Both the position numbers and the translations under genes were made by a program. A stretch of 64,000 nt of DNA. Source: JAJEFO01 sp965208685. GTDB lineage: Bacteria; Pseudomonadota; Alphaproteobacteria; Rhodobacterales; Rhodobacteraceae. The notes under the pieces were generated by a model. It searched no databases. It saw only the letters and a list, made by a program, of their open reading frames with translations, and was not told where the DNA came from. The stretch is taken from positions 2,046,001 through 2,110,000 of the forward strand of contig CBDBPL010000007.1 of the NCBI GenBank assembly GCA_965208685.1, read 5' to 3'. Positions 17,560 to 26,922 of the stretch are shown piece after piece; position 1 is the first letter of the stretch, and each line of letters starts with the position of its first letter.

Positions 17560-19097
17560 CGACGGCCGCCTTGCACGATGCGGTCAAGAATCATCGCGCA
17601 GAAGAGGATCGAGAATCCGGCAAGTATCCCTTGCCCCACATTGGCGTACTGCAGTGCCTCAAGGACATCTTCGCCGAGGCCCTTGGCGCCGATCAGCGAG
17701 GCGACGACGACCATGGCGAGCGACAGCATGATCGTCTGGTTGATGCCCGCACGGATCGAGGGGCTGGCGAGCGGCAGGTCCACCTTTGTGAGCAGGTACC
17801 ACTTGTTCGCGCCGAAACTGATTGCGGCTTCCCGCACGCTCTCGGGCACGCCGCGCAGGCCCAGAACCGTCAGGCGCACCACGGGGGTGCCTCCAAAGAT
17901 CATCGTGGTCACGACCGCCGCCGGTTTGCCGGTGCCAAAGAAGGCGATGACCGGAATCATGAAGACGAAGGCAGGCATGGTTTGCATGAAATCCATGATC
18001 GGCTGGATGAAGCTGTAGAATCTTGGACGGCGTGCGGCGAACATGCCCAAGGGGATGCCAATGATGATCGACAGGCACGCTGCGGTGCCCAGCAATGCCA
18101 ATGTCGTCATCGCCTTTTCCCAAAAGTCCAGGAGGCCCATGTAGGCGAGGAACGCGCCAGAATAGATCGCCATCCGGACACCTGCCGTCAGCCACGTCAA
18201 CAGGATGATGAGCGAGGCGATCACGATCCAGGGCGTGCTGACAAAGACGATCTCCAACGCGTCCAGCACCAGGCGGATGCCATAGGTGATCGCGTCGAAC
18301 AGCGCCTCTCCGTTCAGCACCGCCCAGTTGAAGAACCCCTCGACCCCCGCGATGCTTGTCAAACGGACTTCGGGATCGGTGGGGAAGTCGCTGAGCAACG
18401 TGAACCGGCCCGGGAAAGAGTAGTGCAGCACCGCCGCCGCCACGATCAGCGCCATGAAGATCGCACTGAACGCGATCTGCAGCATCGGCATGCCCGAGCG
18501 GATCGAGCGGTCGCTGATCCAGTCGGAGAACCGCGCCTCCAGCGCCGTGTTGGCCGCGATCGATTGCGCAAGTTTGGCGAGGACAAGGATTCCCAGTCCC
18601 GTGAGCGCAATCGCCGGCCCTTGCGCGGCGAGGGCCGCGGCCTCGTCCCGGATCCCGCCGATGTTGGCCTCCAGCGAGTCGACGGTGCGTCGGTAGACGT
18701 CAATCTTGTCGGTGTTGTTCTCGATCGCCGAGGCAAGCTGCCTGCGGCGCAATTCCAAGGTGCCCTCGATGGATGCAATCCGCGCCATCGCGTCGGCAGC
18801 AAGGTCGCCAAAGAGCCCGCGTGCGATCTGCACGATGGCAAGAGCCTCTATGATCAGGAACGGCAGCGCCCAGTTCCAGAGCCCGCGCGCGCCGAACCAA
18901 ACGGGGCCCAACAGACCGGCCGCCAGGTTCAGCGTCGGCGTGAATCTGGCCGAGGCGCCGATCTTGTCGAACATCTTGATGTAGTAGTCGGGACTGGTGC
19001 GCACGAAGGTGCGGATATTGTCCTTGCGCTCGGCGGCGTAGGCGCGCGCGACCTCGGTGTCGGTGGCCTCCAGCGGGTTGACTGCGGTTTCGGTCAT
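17556..19097 (-). CDS. Betaine-type (QAT/ProW) ABC transporter permease with coiled-coil insert
   Basis: Membrane subunit of a quaternary-amine uptake system, 513 residues, longer than typical ProW (~350). The C-terminal half is the usual permease: IIIGIPLGMFAARR, MDFMQTMPAFVFMIPVIAFFG and the EAA loop LRGVPESVREAAISFGANKW. The N-terminal half adds two membrane segments flanking a soluble stretch (about residues 100-160) with heptad-like IEGTLELRRRQLASAI and RRTVDSLEANIGG, probably a coiled coil. The paralogue at 27961 has the same plan. It overlaps its ATPase gene and the downstream hydrolase. Confidence 0.9.
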   Translation of the reverse strand: MTETAVNPLEATDTEVARAYAAERKDNIRTFVRTSPDYYIKMFDKIGASARFTPTLNLAAGLLGPVWFGARGLWNWALPFLIIEALAIVQIARGLFGDLAADAMARIASIEGTLELRRRQLASAIENNTDKIDVYRRTVDSLEANIGGIRDEAAALAAQGPAIALTGLGILVLAKLAQSIAANTALEARFSDWISDRSIRSGMPMLQIAFSAIFMALIVAAAVLHYSFPGRFTLLSDFPTDPEVRLTSIAGVEGFFNWAVLNGEALFDAITYGIRLVLDALEIVFVSTPWIVIASLIILLTWLTAGVRMAIYSGAFLAYMGLLDFWEKAMTTLALLGTAACLSIIIGIPLGMFAARRPRFYSFIQPIMDFMQTMPAFVFMIPVIAFFGTGKPAAVVTTMIFGGTPVVRLTVLGLRGVPESVREAAISFGANKWYLLTKVDLPLASPSIRAGINQTIMLSLAMVVVASLIGAKGLGEDVLEALQYANVGQGILAGFSILFCAMILDRIVQGGRR

Positions 19098-20131
19098 GAT
19101 ACCTCCGTCCCTTCGATCACGGTGCGCAGCAGGTCCGCACGCGTAATGACGCCGACATCGCGGCCCGAATCCTGCACGATGATCGGGTGATCGTCGTCGA
19201 TGGCCAGGTTGATCAGCGTGCTGAGTGTTTCGGCCTCGTCCACGCGCGGCGCGTCGGCGGGGACGGGCCCGTTGATCGGCTGCATCACGGCGTGGGCATG
19301 AACGACCTTGAGCCGCGAGATGCCGGCCACGAAGTCGGCCACGTAATCGTCGGCGGGATGCATCACGATGTCTTCCGCCGTGCCGATCTGCACCATGCGC
19401 CCGTCGCGCATGATCGCGATGCGGTCGCCGATGCGAACGGCTTCGTCCAAGTCATGGGTGATGAAGATCGTGGTCTTCTTCAGGATCTTGGAGAGCTTGA
19501 TGAACTCGTCCTGCAACTGTCGCCGTATCAGCGGGTCGAGCGCCGAGAACGGCTCGTCCATCAACAGAACGTCCGGGTTCGCAGCGAGGGCGCGTGCAAG
19601 GCCGACTCGTTGCTGCATGCCGCCGGAGAGCTCGTGAGCGAACTTGGATCCCCAGGCGCCGAGCTCCACGATGTCCAATATGGCGGCGGCTTGCCGCATC
19701 CGTTCATTTTTCGCGACTTGCCGGATTTCCAGGGGCATCGCGACATTGTCCAGGACCGAGCGATGCGGCATCAGCGCGAAGTTCTGAAAGACCATGCCGA
19801 TCTGCTGGTTGCGAAACCTTTGCAACTCGCGGGGACCAAGCGCCATGACATCGGTGCCCTCGATTTCGATCCTGCCCGATGTCGGTTCAAGCAAGCGGTT
19901 GAAATGGCGCACCAATGTGGACTTGCCGCTGCCGGAGAGGCCCATGACACAGAAGATCTCGCCCCGGTTCACCGACAGGCTGACATCAGCCACGCCAACC
20001 ACGGCGTTGAACTCGGACAGAACTTCCGCCTTGCCCAGTCCCCGGTCTTGGATCGCCTTCAGCGCGGCTTGGGCATTGTCGCCGAATATCTTCCAGACGT
20101 TGGAGATTTCTATGACAGCGTCGTCGGTCAT
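19094..20131 (-). CDS. Betaine-type (QAT/ProV) ABC transporter ATP-binding protein
   Basis: A 345-residue ATPase for quaternary-amine import. Walker A is GLSGSGKST (about 64-72) and is followed by LVRHFNRLLEPTSG, the ProV/OpuAA pattern; then come the Q-loop MVFQNFALMPHRSV, the signature LSGGMQQR and Walker B LLMDEPFSALDPLIRR. The last ~70 residues form a single CBS-like segment (PIIVQDSGRDVGVITRADLL), the ionic-strength or nucleotide sensor of this class. The stop overlaps the permease start by four bases. Paralogue at 29543. Confidence 0.93.
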   Translation of the reverse strand: MTDDAVIEISNVWKIFGDNAQAALKAIQDRGLGKAEVLSEFNAVVGVADVSLSVNRGEIFCVMGLSGSGKSTLVRHFNRLLEPTSGRIEIEGTDVMALGPRELQRFRNQQIGMVFQNFALMPHRSVLDNVAMPLEIRQVAKNERMRQAAAILDIVELGAWGSKFAHELSGGMQQRVGLARALAANPDVLLMDEPFSALDPLIRRQLQDEFIKLSKILKKTTIFITHDLDEAVRIGDRIAIMRDGRMVQIGTAEDIVMHPADDYVADFVAGISRLKVVHAHAVMQPINGPVPADAPRVDEAETLSTLINLAIDDDHPIIVQDSGRDVGVITRADLLRTVIEGTEVS

Positions 20132-20218
20132 CTCGACAGGATCTTGCGAATCCGGAACCGGAAGTGCAAGGCGGCGCCAGCCATTGCCGGCGCCGCCAAT
20201 GTCTTTAGCCGCCTGGTG

Positions 20219-21184
20219 TCAGAGCCCCAGCCACGCGTCGACGCGGTCGGAGTTGGCTGCAACCCAGTCCTTTGCGACGTCGGCAGGATCACGGCCATTG
20301 GCGCTGACCTCGAACGCCAGGCCGCTGACGTCATCTGCGGTCAGCGCGAAGTTCGCGAAGAATTCCGCGATGGCGGGCGAGCGCTCTTCGAGCGACTTCG
20401 ACCACGCGATCTGCACGTCCTTCAGCGCGTCCTTCGTGGCGACCATGGACTTGTTGTACCAATCGGCGTCATCCGACGGTTGGACCATGATGTACTTCGC
20501 CGGGTCGTAGGTCGGCTCGCTGAGCATCTGGACGTCGAACATGAACCACACCGCATGCGGCTTGTAGCAGTAGAACGCATAGCCTTCGCCCTTGGCGATG
20601 GAGTCGCGGATACGCGCTGTCTTCACGCTTTCTTCAGCCCGGATCGGCTCAATGAAGTCAAGCAGTCCATAGTCGCGTGTCTTGACTTCGTTGACATTGG
20701 CGGAGGCCCATCCCGGCGCGCCGATCCACATCTCGCCCTTCCCGTTGCCATCGCTGTCCATCAGGGCAGCCACGTCCGGACGGCCAAGGTCGGCGATGTC
20801 GGTGATGTTGTTGGCCTCGCCAAAGTCCTTGGAGACACAGAAGCCCTGGTTGCCCTCATAGGGGTTGGACGACAGCACTACGGTGCCCGCGCCTACGACA
20901 TACTTGTTCGTAAAGCTCTCCTGGTTCGGCAGCCAAACGTCCGGGTGCACGTCTATGTCGCCCTTGCCCTGGTCCATCGCCTGGAAGATCGTGGCGTTGT
21001 TGCCAGGGACATATTCGACCTTTCCGCCAATGCGCGAGGTCACGATCTCGCCCAACAGGTGCCCGATCGCTTGCGCGCCGGTCCAGGATGGCAAGCCGAT
21101 CTTGACCTCTTCGGCAGCCAGTGCGGGCAAGGCCCCGATGCTGACGACCGCGGCGAGGCCGAATGTCTTCAAAGTGGTATGCAT
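20219..21184 (-). CDS. Betaine-type (QAT/ProX) ABC transporter substrate-binding protein
   Basis: Periplasmic binding protein of the OpuAC family, 321 residues, with a Sec signal ending ALPALA (about residue 23). OpuAC-like patterns are VKIGLPSWTGAQAIGHLL, FQAMDQGKGDIDVHPDVWLPNQ and WIGAPGWASANVNEVK, with aromatic residues suited to cation-pi binding of quaternary ammonium groups. ATG 21184 was chosen because GGAGG is five bases upstream. First gene of the SBP-ATPase-permease-hydrolase operon; the cysteate-lyase-like gene lies 43 bases before it on the same strand and may be co-transcribed. Confidence 0.9.
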   Translation of the reverse strand: MHTTLKTFGLAAVVSIGALPALAAEEVKIGLPSWTGAQAIGHLLGEIVTSRIGGKVEYVPGNNATIFQAMDQGKGDIDVHPDVWLPNQESFTNKYVVGAGTVVLSSNPYEGNQGFCVSKDFGEANNITDIADLGRPDVAALMDSDGNGKGEMWIGAPGWASANVNEVKTRDYGLLDFIEPIRAEESVKTARIRDSIAKGEGYAFYCYKPHAVWFMFDVQMLSEPTYDPAKYIMVQPSDDADWYNKSMVATKDALKDVQIAWSKSLEERSPAIAEFFANFALTADDVSGLAFEVSANGRDPADVAKDWVAANSDRVDAWLGL

Positions 21185-21227
21185 GGTTTCCTCCATAGTT
21201 GGTTTCGCGCCGTCACCCGGCGTCTGG

Positions 21228-22271
21228 TCAGTTCATTGATTCGACGAGTTGCTCCTGATACGCGAACAGCGCTGAAGCCCCCCCTGTATGCAGAAACAGC
21301 ACGGTGTCGCTGGGCTTGAAAAAGCCCTCCCGGATCATGCCGATGAGTCCGGCCATGGCCTTGGCCGAATAGACAGGATCAAGCAGGATGCCTTCTTGCC
21401 GAGCGGTCAGGTGAATCGCCTCAAGGGTCGACTCCGCGGGAATTCCGTAGCCTTCACCGACATAGCCGTCATCCACGAGGATCTTGCTCAGCGGCACGCC
21501 GTCCGCGCCGAGTCTTTCCAGGGTCTTTCGGGTCAACCCGTGAACGGCGTTCATCTGCCGTTCGCGTGGCTGGCGAACGCTGACGCCCATCACGGGCAGG
21601 TCGTGCCCGATTGCGGCAAAGCCCGCAACAAGCCCGGCCTGGGTGCCGGTGCTCCCGGTGCCCATGACCAACCAGTCAAAGTTCTGCCCGGTCCCGCGAC
21701 TGAAGTCGGCGATTTCCTGGGCGCAATTTGCATAGCCAAGCGCACCGGTAGGGTTCGAGCCACCGCCTGGGATGAAATACGGGCGATGCCCCTTGGCGCA
21801 GAGCGCCCTGGTCACCGCCTCGGCCTCTGCATTCATGTCGAGCCCGGCGGGGCGGAACTCGTGCGTGGCGCCAAACAGGTTGTCCAGGAGCACATTGCCG
21901 GTCTCCTCGTACGAGGCATCGCGCCCTGGCACGCGGCGTTCCAGAAGGACGTGGCATTTCATGCCGACCTTGCAGGCCGCCGCCGCCGTCTGGCGGACAT
22001 GGTTTGACTGTACCGCACCCTGGGTGACCAGCATGTCCGCCTTGTCGCGCATCGCTTCGCCCACCAGGAACTCCAGCTTGCGCGTCTTGTTGCCGCCGGT
22101 GGCCAGCCCCGTGCAATCGTCGCGCTTGATGAACAGGCGCGGGCCGCCCAGAAGTTCGGTCAAGCGCGGCAACGCCTCGGTCGGCGTGGGCTGGTGACAC
22201 AAGCTGGTGCGCGGGAAGCGGTCAAAGTCAATCCGCGACGCCTTTCGCGTCAACAATTCAACGTCGGCCAT
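21228..22271 (-). CDS. PLP-dependent D-cysteine desulfhydrase / L-cysteate sulfo-lyase family enzyme
   Basis: A 347-residue tryptophan-synthase-beta-fold PLP enzyme in the family of ACC deaminase, D-cysteine desulfhydrase and L-cysteate sulfo-lyase (CuyA). The PLP lysine is Lys62 in TGGNKTRKLEF; QGAVQSNHVRQTAA contains the substrate-binding Ser-Asn-His, and GTGSTGTQAG binds the cofactor phosphate. A divergent LysR gene fits the cuyR-cuyA arrangement known from Roseobacter-type bacteria, where CuyA releases sulfite from L-cysteate. Substrate choice within the family is not certain. ATG 22271 is preferred to an upstream TTG. Confidence 0.8.
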   Translation of the reverse strand: MADVELLTRKASRIDFDRFPRTSLCHQPTPTEALPRLTELLGGPRLFIKRDDCTGLATGGNKTRKLEFLVGEAMRDKADMLVTQGAVQSNHVRQTAAAACKVGMKCHVLLERRVPGRDASYEETGNVLLDNLFGATHEFRPAGLDMNAEAEAVTRALCAKGHRPYFIPGGGSNPTGALGYANCAQEIADFSRGTGQNFDWLVMGTGSTGTQAGLVAGFAAIGHDLPVMGVSVRQPRERQMNAVHGLTRKTLERLGADGVPLSKILVDDGYVGEGYGIPAESTLEAIHLTARQEGILLDPVYSAKAMAGLIGMIREGFFKPSDTVLFLHTGGASALFAYQEQLVESMN

Positions 22272-22329
22272 GGCAGCATCCAAGGAGATTCAGGCCGGTA
22301 CAGCCTGCCCCAAGAGTCGCTAACCATCC

Positions 22330-22371
22330 AATGTTATGTTTGAATGACATTATGTGAATCTTGCATTATGT
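22330..22371. promoter_or_regulatory. Candidate LysR-type regulatory region
   Basis: AATGT (22330-22334) and ACATT (22347-22351) form an inverted repeat with a 12-base centre, similar in size to LysR-type boxes. CATTATGT occurs twice as a direct repeat, at 22348-22355 and 22364-22371 (16-base phase), and ATGTTATGT lies just before. The cluster sits between the divergent PLP-enzyme and LysR genes and probably controls both. Confidence 0.5.
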
Positions 22372-22379
22372 TGCCCGCC

Positions 22380-23297
22380 ATGGACGTATCTCTCTTCCGC
22401 GACCTCGACCGCCTGCGCCAGACCGGAAACTTCTCTCAGGCAGCCGCCCTGGGCAATCTCAGCCAGCCCGCCTTCAGCCGCCGGATCAAGTCCTTGGAAA
22501 GCTGGGTTGGCGCCGTGCTGGTCGACCGTTCGCACCAACCCGTCGAGCTGACCGAAGCCGGCGTGCAGATGCTGGAGGCCGGACTGCACGCGCTGGCAAG
22601 GATCGAGCACGAGCGCAGCCAGATCCTTGAGGCGCAATCGCTGCCCGACAAGTATGTCGTGACTTTTGGAGCCCAGCACTCCATCGGCTGGCGCTTCTAT
22701 CCCGCCTGGCTGCAAGCGCTGGAGGAAGCCTACGGCCCGATCCTGTCCAGGCTGCGTGCCGACAATCTGCCAAACTGCCTGCGCGATCTCAAGCGAGGCG
22801 ACGTGGACTTCGTAGTTGCATACCAGCGAGCGGACACCCCCCCGACCGGCTCCTTCGACTCGGTGTTGATCGGCGGCGACCAACTCATCCTGGTGTGCAA
22901 GCCCGGCGTCGACGGGTGCCCGATTTTCCGTTTCGACACGTCTGGCATCGAGATGCCGTACTTGCGTTTCGGCGATGCCGCGCCAATTGGGCAACTCCTG
23001 CAACCGCTGCTTGCCGAAAAGGACCTGACCAACCGGCTGCGCACGGTCTACGAAAACTCGATGGCCGGCGCGCTCCGGATCCGGGCGCGTGCGGGCGACG
23101 GAGTCGCCTGGTTGCCAAAGAGCCTCGTCGCGCCCGACCTCGAAGCCGGATTGCTGGTCCGCACCGGCGATCCTGACTGGGAAATCGACCTTGAGATCCG
23201 ACTGTTCAGGAATCTTCAACACTCCAATCGAGCGACGAGGTCCATATGGTCCTTCCTGCAAGTCCGTCAGGATGTATCGCTCTTCTCGGCAAATTAG
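22380..23297 (+). CDS. LysR-family transcriptional regulator
   Basis: A 305-residue LTTR. The N-terminal winged helix-turn-helix reads LRQTGNFSQAAALGNLSQPAFSRRIKSLESWVGAVLVDR, followed by the linker helix and a two-lobed effector domain (FGAQHSIGWRFYPAW; LILVCKPGVDGCPIF; ARAGDGVAWLPKSLV). It is divergent from the cysteate-lyase-like enzyme and probably regulates it, perhaps with the following betaine-type transporter. The start could be ATG 22380 or the in-frame ATG at 22368; the former puts the HTH at the usual distance. Confidence 0.9.
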   Translation: MDVSLFRDLDRLRQTGNFSQAAALGNLSQPAFSRRIKSLESWVGAVLVDRSHQPVELTEAGVQMLEAGLHALARIEHERSQILEAQSLPDKYVVTFGAQHSIGWRFYPAWLQALEEAYGPILSRLRADNLPNCLRDLKRGDVDFVVAYQRADTPPTGSFDSVLIGGDQLILVCKPGVDGCPIFRFDTSGIEMPYLRFGDAAPIGQLLQPLLAEKDLTNRLRTVYENSMAGALRIRARAGDGVAWLPKSLVAPDLEAGLLVRTGDPDWEIDLEIRLFRNLQHSNRATRSIWSFLQVRQDVSLFSAN

Positions 23298-25209
23298 GTC
23301 TCGCTTCGGCATGTCCACGACCGTTCGGTGACATCCTTGCCGTTCCCGGGATCGGGACGTCGGGTACCCCCGTCAAAGTCATCCATCGGCTCGTGCCGGC
23401 CCAGCTGCTCCGCAGCCCGCCGAGCGGGGAACTCGGTCAAGTTGCAGGACCATTTCCGAGTGGACGCAGCGACTTGAAATTCGCCGCAAGCAGCAATTCA
23501 GGTCCGGTCGGCACTCCATCGACCGAACTTGATGGTCTTGGAACTTGGAGGCTTGAACACGCAGCGTTCCGAGGATTCCGGCAGCGCTGCGCTGGGAGTC
23601 ACATTGACGGGGCCTGAGCCAACGATCCTCCTCCCGCGCTCCCGACCACGGGCTTCTCCGGCGAATCCGTGGACAGTCCGGAACAGCTGTCTTTCCCAGC
23701 CCCTTTCCGCAGCCCCTTCCCGTACGGGATGATGTCCGGCGGCCTTTCGACGCAGAACGACGGCGTTCTCTTGCCTTCCGTCCAGTTCGGCCGAACGTGG
23801 TCCGCCGGCGACTTGAGGCAGGAATGGCCGGTCCGCACGATTCGCCGTCGCCCTGCTGCGGACGACCAGTTCAGCAAGGGCCATAGGTGGCGGTTGTTGC
23901 GGCGGATGGCATCGACGGAGTGACCCCTACTCGGCCGCTCACAAGGAATGGCAGTCGCGGCAATGCGGTGCGCATCATGGCCGGAGATCGCCATGTAGCC
24001 ATCGCTCACCGCACGACGCCCATTGGCATCCGCTCGTTCCGCCAATGCATGGATTGCCGTGCCGGCGCCATGGATGCACCGCGTGGCAGAGGGATCGGCC
24101 TTTCGTGGACCTCGTCGTCGAGCTTGCGTGCCTTGTCGCCAGCGACACGCCCGGAAACCCGGACATTCATGTCCTCTTCGACGGTCGGGGCGTCCAAGTC
24201 GAAGTGTCGGGCACAGCGGCCCTCCCATCGACCCGCGTGAGAAAAGGCTGGTCTACGACCGCAAGGAACACGAGGTCCTGACGTGGGCCACCGCGTCTTC
24301 TTGGACTTCAAGCGCTGGACGAAGGGCGTGTACCACGGGCTGCACCGGAAGCGCGTCCAGCGCCACGTGGACGAGTCCGCCTTCCGCTGGAACCGGATCC
24401 GCCACCGCCGGGCCTCCATCGACAGCCTGCTCGGCATCGGCCTGGCACTGCCGCCTGCCACGTATCGTGACATCGTCGACGGGCGCACCTGGCGCGGCCA
24501 GAGCGCCGGAACCCCGTGCCCGCGGTCCGTCCGCGCTCCCGCAGGACGCCTCTGCCATCCCGGAATTCCCGCCTTTCCCCGACGTCAGGGCCGCCTTGCG
24601 GCGGCGCTGGCGCGTTCTTCGCGACGATCCGGGGATCCAGCCGCGCGGGCGTCGCCACAACAACTTGTGGCGCCTTCGCCAACGGGATGAGCTCTTCATC
24701 CCAAGTTGTTCTTTAGGCGGCTGTATTTCGTCTAACGCGTCGTCCTTCGACACGGCCCCGGGCACTTTGGCCCATTCGCTCGCTACCCGACCAAGACCAC
24801 TCGGGAGCGAACCGGCTCTATGCATTCCCAGCAACGGAAATCGGACTCAATCTCATCGGCCAGATCGCGCAATGCAGTTTCGTCGCCGATGTGATGCACC
24901 AATCCCATCTTGAGTTCGGGAGAGACAAATGGGGATCATATCGTTGACTGAAACTGCGGAACGCGCCATGTGCGAGGCTGTCCGGAAGGGCGGGTTTCCC
25001 GCCGATCTTCATCAGGATTTGGGCCAATGGCCCCGTGAAAGACCGCCGCGTGGGCGGAAAGACATGACGAGGCGTCCTGGATTGGCGCATCTGCACGGTG
25101 AGTGGCATTGGGGTTGCCCACCACACCGACCCGTGAAGTCAGCCGGGGCTGGAACTGCCACGTTTCAGTCAACGGCATAATTCCCAAACAAATGGGACCG
25201 GGGGCACGC
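23298..25209. other. Gene-poor 1.9-kb stretch with decayed mobile-element sequence
   Basis: No intact gene is supported on either strand. The one recognisable coding trace is a frameshifted IS1595-like transposase remnant (listed separately). The rest has open frames without ribosome sites or known patterns. A stretch of this size in a compact genome suggests gene decay or past insertion and deletion. Confidence 0.5.
24242..24480 (+). pseudogene. Remnant of an IS1595/ISXO2-like transposase
   Basis: In one frame from 24283 the translation reads LDFKRWTKGVYHGLHRKRVQ and then DESAFRWNRIRHRR and LALPPATYRDIV. This matches the C-terminal signature of ISXO2-like DDE transposases (KR..GtyH....LqrY.dEF.fR.NRR). 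The preceding piece (RLVYDRKEHEV) is in another frame, so there is a frameshift near 24280. No start, no N-terminal zinc-binding domain and no terminal inverted repeats were found, so the element is dead. Confidence 0.6.
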
Positions 25210-26118
25210 TCAGACGGCCGTGGAGGCACTCTCACGTCTCCTCTCGTTGATCGCCATCAGGATGCCGGCCGCAACGACGATGGCGATTCCGGTTGCGGCG
25301 ATGGAGTTGGTGGGAAGGTCCCAAAGCAGAAATGCCCAGAGGCAAGCGAAGATCAGAAAGGAGTATTCGAAGACTGCAACAAGGGCCGCCGTTCCAGTGC
25401 GGTAGGCTTCAGCGATCAGGATAACGGCGATGGCAGCGCCAACCGCCTGAATTGCCGTAAGCCATAGAAACCGGAGGCTCGGCGGGACAAAGGGGCGGCT
25501 AATGAATGATTCGCCCGGCGCCATTGATGTAACGATCAGCATGGCCGCGCTGGCAACTCCGATCACAAGAAAGACCCCAAAAGCCAGCGAAAGCGGGCTC
25601 TCCCTGGCACACAATCGCCCGGTCAGCATCATCCCGAACCCGTAGAAGAGCCCCGCCGTCAAAGGAAACAGGGATGCCGCCGACAGGCTTGCAACGTCTG
25701 GCTGCAAGAGCATCAGCGCGCCTCCGAATCCGGCGAATATGGCGAAAACGCCAAGTCCGCCAAGTCGCTGACCGAACAAGGCGACCGAGAAGAGCGCAAC
25801 CCAAAGAGGCGCGCTGAACAGCCCCGCACCTGCCTGCGCGACCGGAAGTGTTCCAAGCGAAGCGAAGTAGATCAGCAGACCAGCGGAGACCGCCAGGCTC
25901 CGCCCCAACCAGCGCCAAAGGTGTTTCGGCCGAATGGTTCTCCGGGTCACCAGGCCGATCACCCAAAGGATCGGCAATGCCATCAATGCGCGGAACACCT
26001 GAAACTGCCATAGACCCGCCTCCTCGGCGACGAGTCCGACGAAATTGTCGACGAAACTCAGTATTGCCGACGCAGCAATGGCCAACCCGACCGCCTGGAC
26101 ATTTCGACTTGAATGCAT
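25210..26118 (-). CDS. DMT-superfamily (EamA) transporter
   Basis: Inner-membrane drug/metabolite transporter of 302 residues with about ten hydrophobic helices in two EamA repeats. Family cues are the first repeat RALMALPILWVIG...YFASLGTLPVAQAGAGLFSAPLWVALF (read with a gap) and the second-repeat core VAVFEYSFLIFACLWAFLLW before the last helix. Such proteins export or import amino acids and other small metabolites. It follows the isochorismatase-like gene by 13 bases, so the two are co-transcribed. Confidence 0.88.
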   Translation of the reverse strand: MHSSRNVQAVGLAIAASAILSFVDNFVGLVAEEAGLWQFQVFRALMALPILWVIGLVTRRTIRPKHLWRWLGRSLAVSAGLLIYFASLGTLPVAQAGAGLFSAPLWVALFSVALFGQRLGGLGVFAIFAGFGGALMLLQPDVASLSAASLFPLTAGLFYGFGMMLTGRLCARESPLSLAFGVFLVIGVASAAMLIVTSMAPGESFISRPFVPPSLRFLWLTAIQAVGAAIAVILIAEAYRTGTAALVAVFEYSFLIFACLWAFLLWDLPTNSIAATGIAIVVAAGILMAINERRRESASTAV

Positions 26119-26131
26119 GGAAGCGGCGACT

Positions 26132-26764
26132 TCAGGCTGCGGCGGTCAGGTCCATCGCCGCCAGAACCTCATGCAGGGACCGAACCGCGCCGCGCTGAAG
26201 GTATTCCATTGCATTCAGCGCTGCCTCATGCGCCGCGAGGTTGGATCCGGCCACGCAGTCTTCGATGACACGGCAAAAATAGTCGCCTTGATGCGCGTCC
26301 ACAAATGTGTAGTGGACGCAAACATCCGTCAGGCCGCCGGTCAGGATCAAGGTCTCGACATTGAGTCCCTTCAACAGAATCTCCAGGTCCGTCCCGTAGA
26401 GTGCCGAATAACGGCGCTTCTGTATCTTGTAGTCATTGGGTCGGATGCCAAGCTCTTCGACCGCGAGTTCGGTGAGGGGGTTGGAATCCAGGCAATGCAC
26501 GTCTTCATCGCCATCGGTCTCGCGACCCATGTCGACAAGATCGGCGCGGTGGACTTCCTGAATGAACACAGCCGGCATGCCGACCTCCCGCGCTTTGTCA
26601 ATGGCCACCTTCGTGCGCGCCATGCGTTCGGCATAGTCAGGCATATGTGCAATCGCGCGCTCGTCATCCGGGATTGGCGCAAAGGTCGATTTCTGGATAT
26701 CGATGACAATCAGGGCTGAGCGCCCTTCAATCAGGTCACGTTTCCTTGAAACGGTTGATGTCAT
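26132..26764 (-). CDS. Isochorismatase-like cysteine hydrolase
   Basis: A 210-residue alpha/beta hydrolase of the isochorismatase superfamily. The catalytic triad is visible: Asp22 (IVIDIQKS), Lys116 (IQKRRYSAL) and Cys149 (GGLTDVCVHYT). The family includes nicotinamidase, N-carbamoylsarcosine amidase, ureidoacrylate amidase and biuret hydrolase, so an amide or carbamoyl substrate is likely. Its neighbours are a ureohydrolase and a betaine-type transporter upstream on the same strand and a DMT transporter downstream, suggesting a role in using a nitrogen-rich imported compound. Confidence 0.88.
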   Translation of the reverse strand: MTSTVSRKRDLIEGRSALIVIDIQKSTFAPIPDDERAIAHMPDYAERMARTKVAIDKAREVGMPAVFIQEVHRADLVDMGRETDGDEDVHCLDSNPLTELAVEELGIRPNDYKIQKRRYSALYGTDLEILLKGLNVETLILTGGLTDVCVHYTFVDAHQGDYFCRVIEDCVAGSNLAAHEAALNAMEYLQRGAVRSLHEVLAAMDLTAAA

Positions 26765-26922
26765 GGTCGCGCCCTTCCTGTTTGGCCAGGCTCGGCAGAT
26801 CCTGGTGTCATCGAGCTGGTGTCAGGGACCGCGCCCTGCCCGGTTCTTCCCGAGGCCGAAGCCAGCGCCTTTCGGCCCATCTGAATGTCGGCGAGATCAA
26901 AGGAACTGATCGGCCTGAAGGC

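Noticed and set aside
17550..19190. 546-codon plus-strand frame opposite the first permease
   Set aside because: Antisense shadow of a membrane-protein gene; no hydrophobic pattern of its own.
19187..21319. 710-codon plus-strand frame opposite the first betaine ATPase and binding-protein genes
   Set aside because: It spans two well-supported minus-strand genes and their gap, and the product is a His/Arg/Asp-rich shadow.
24023..24913. 296-codon plus-strand frame
   Set aside because: The transposase-like signature is in a different frame within it; the long frame itself is Ser/Arg/Pro-rich noise.
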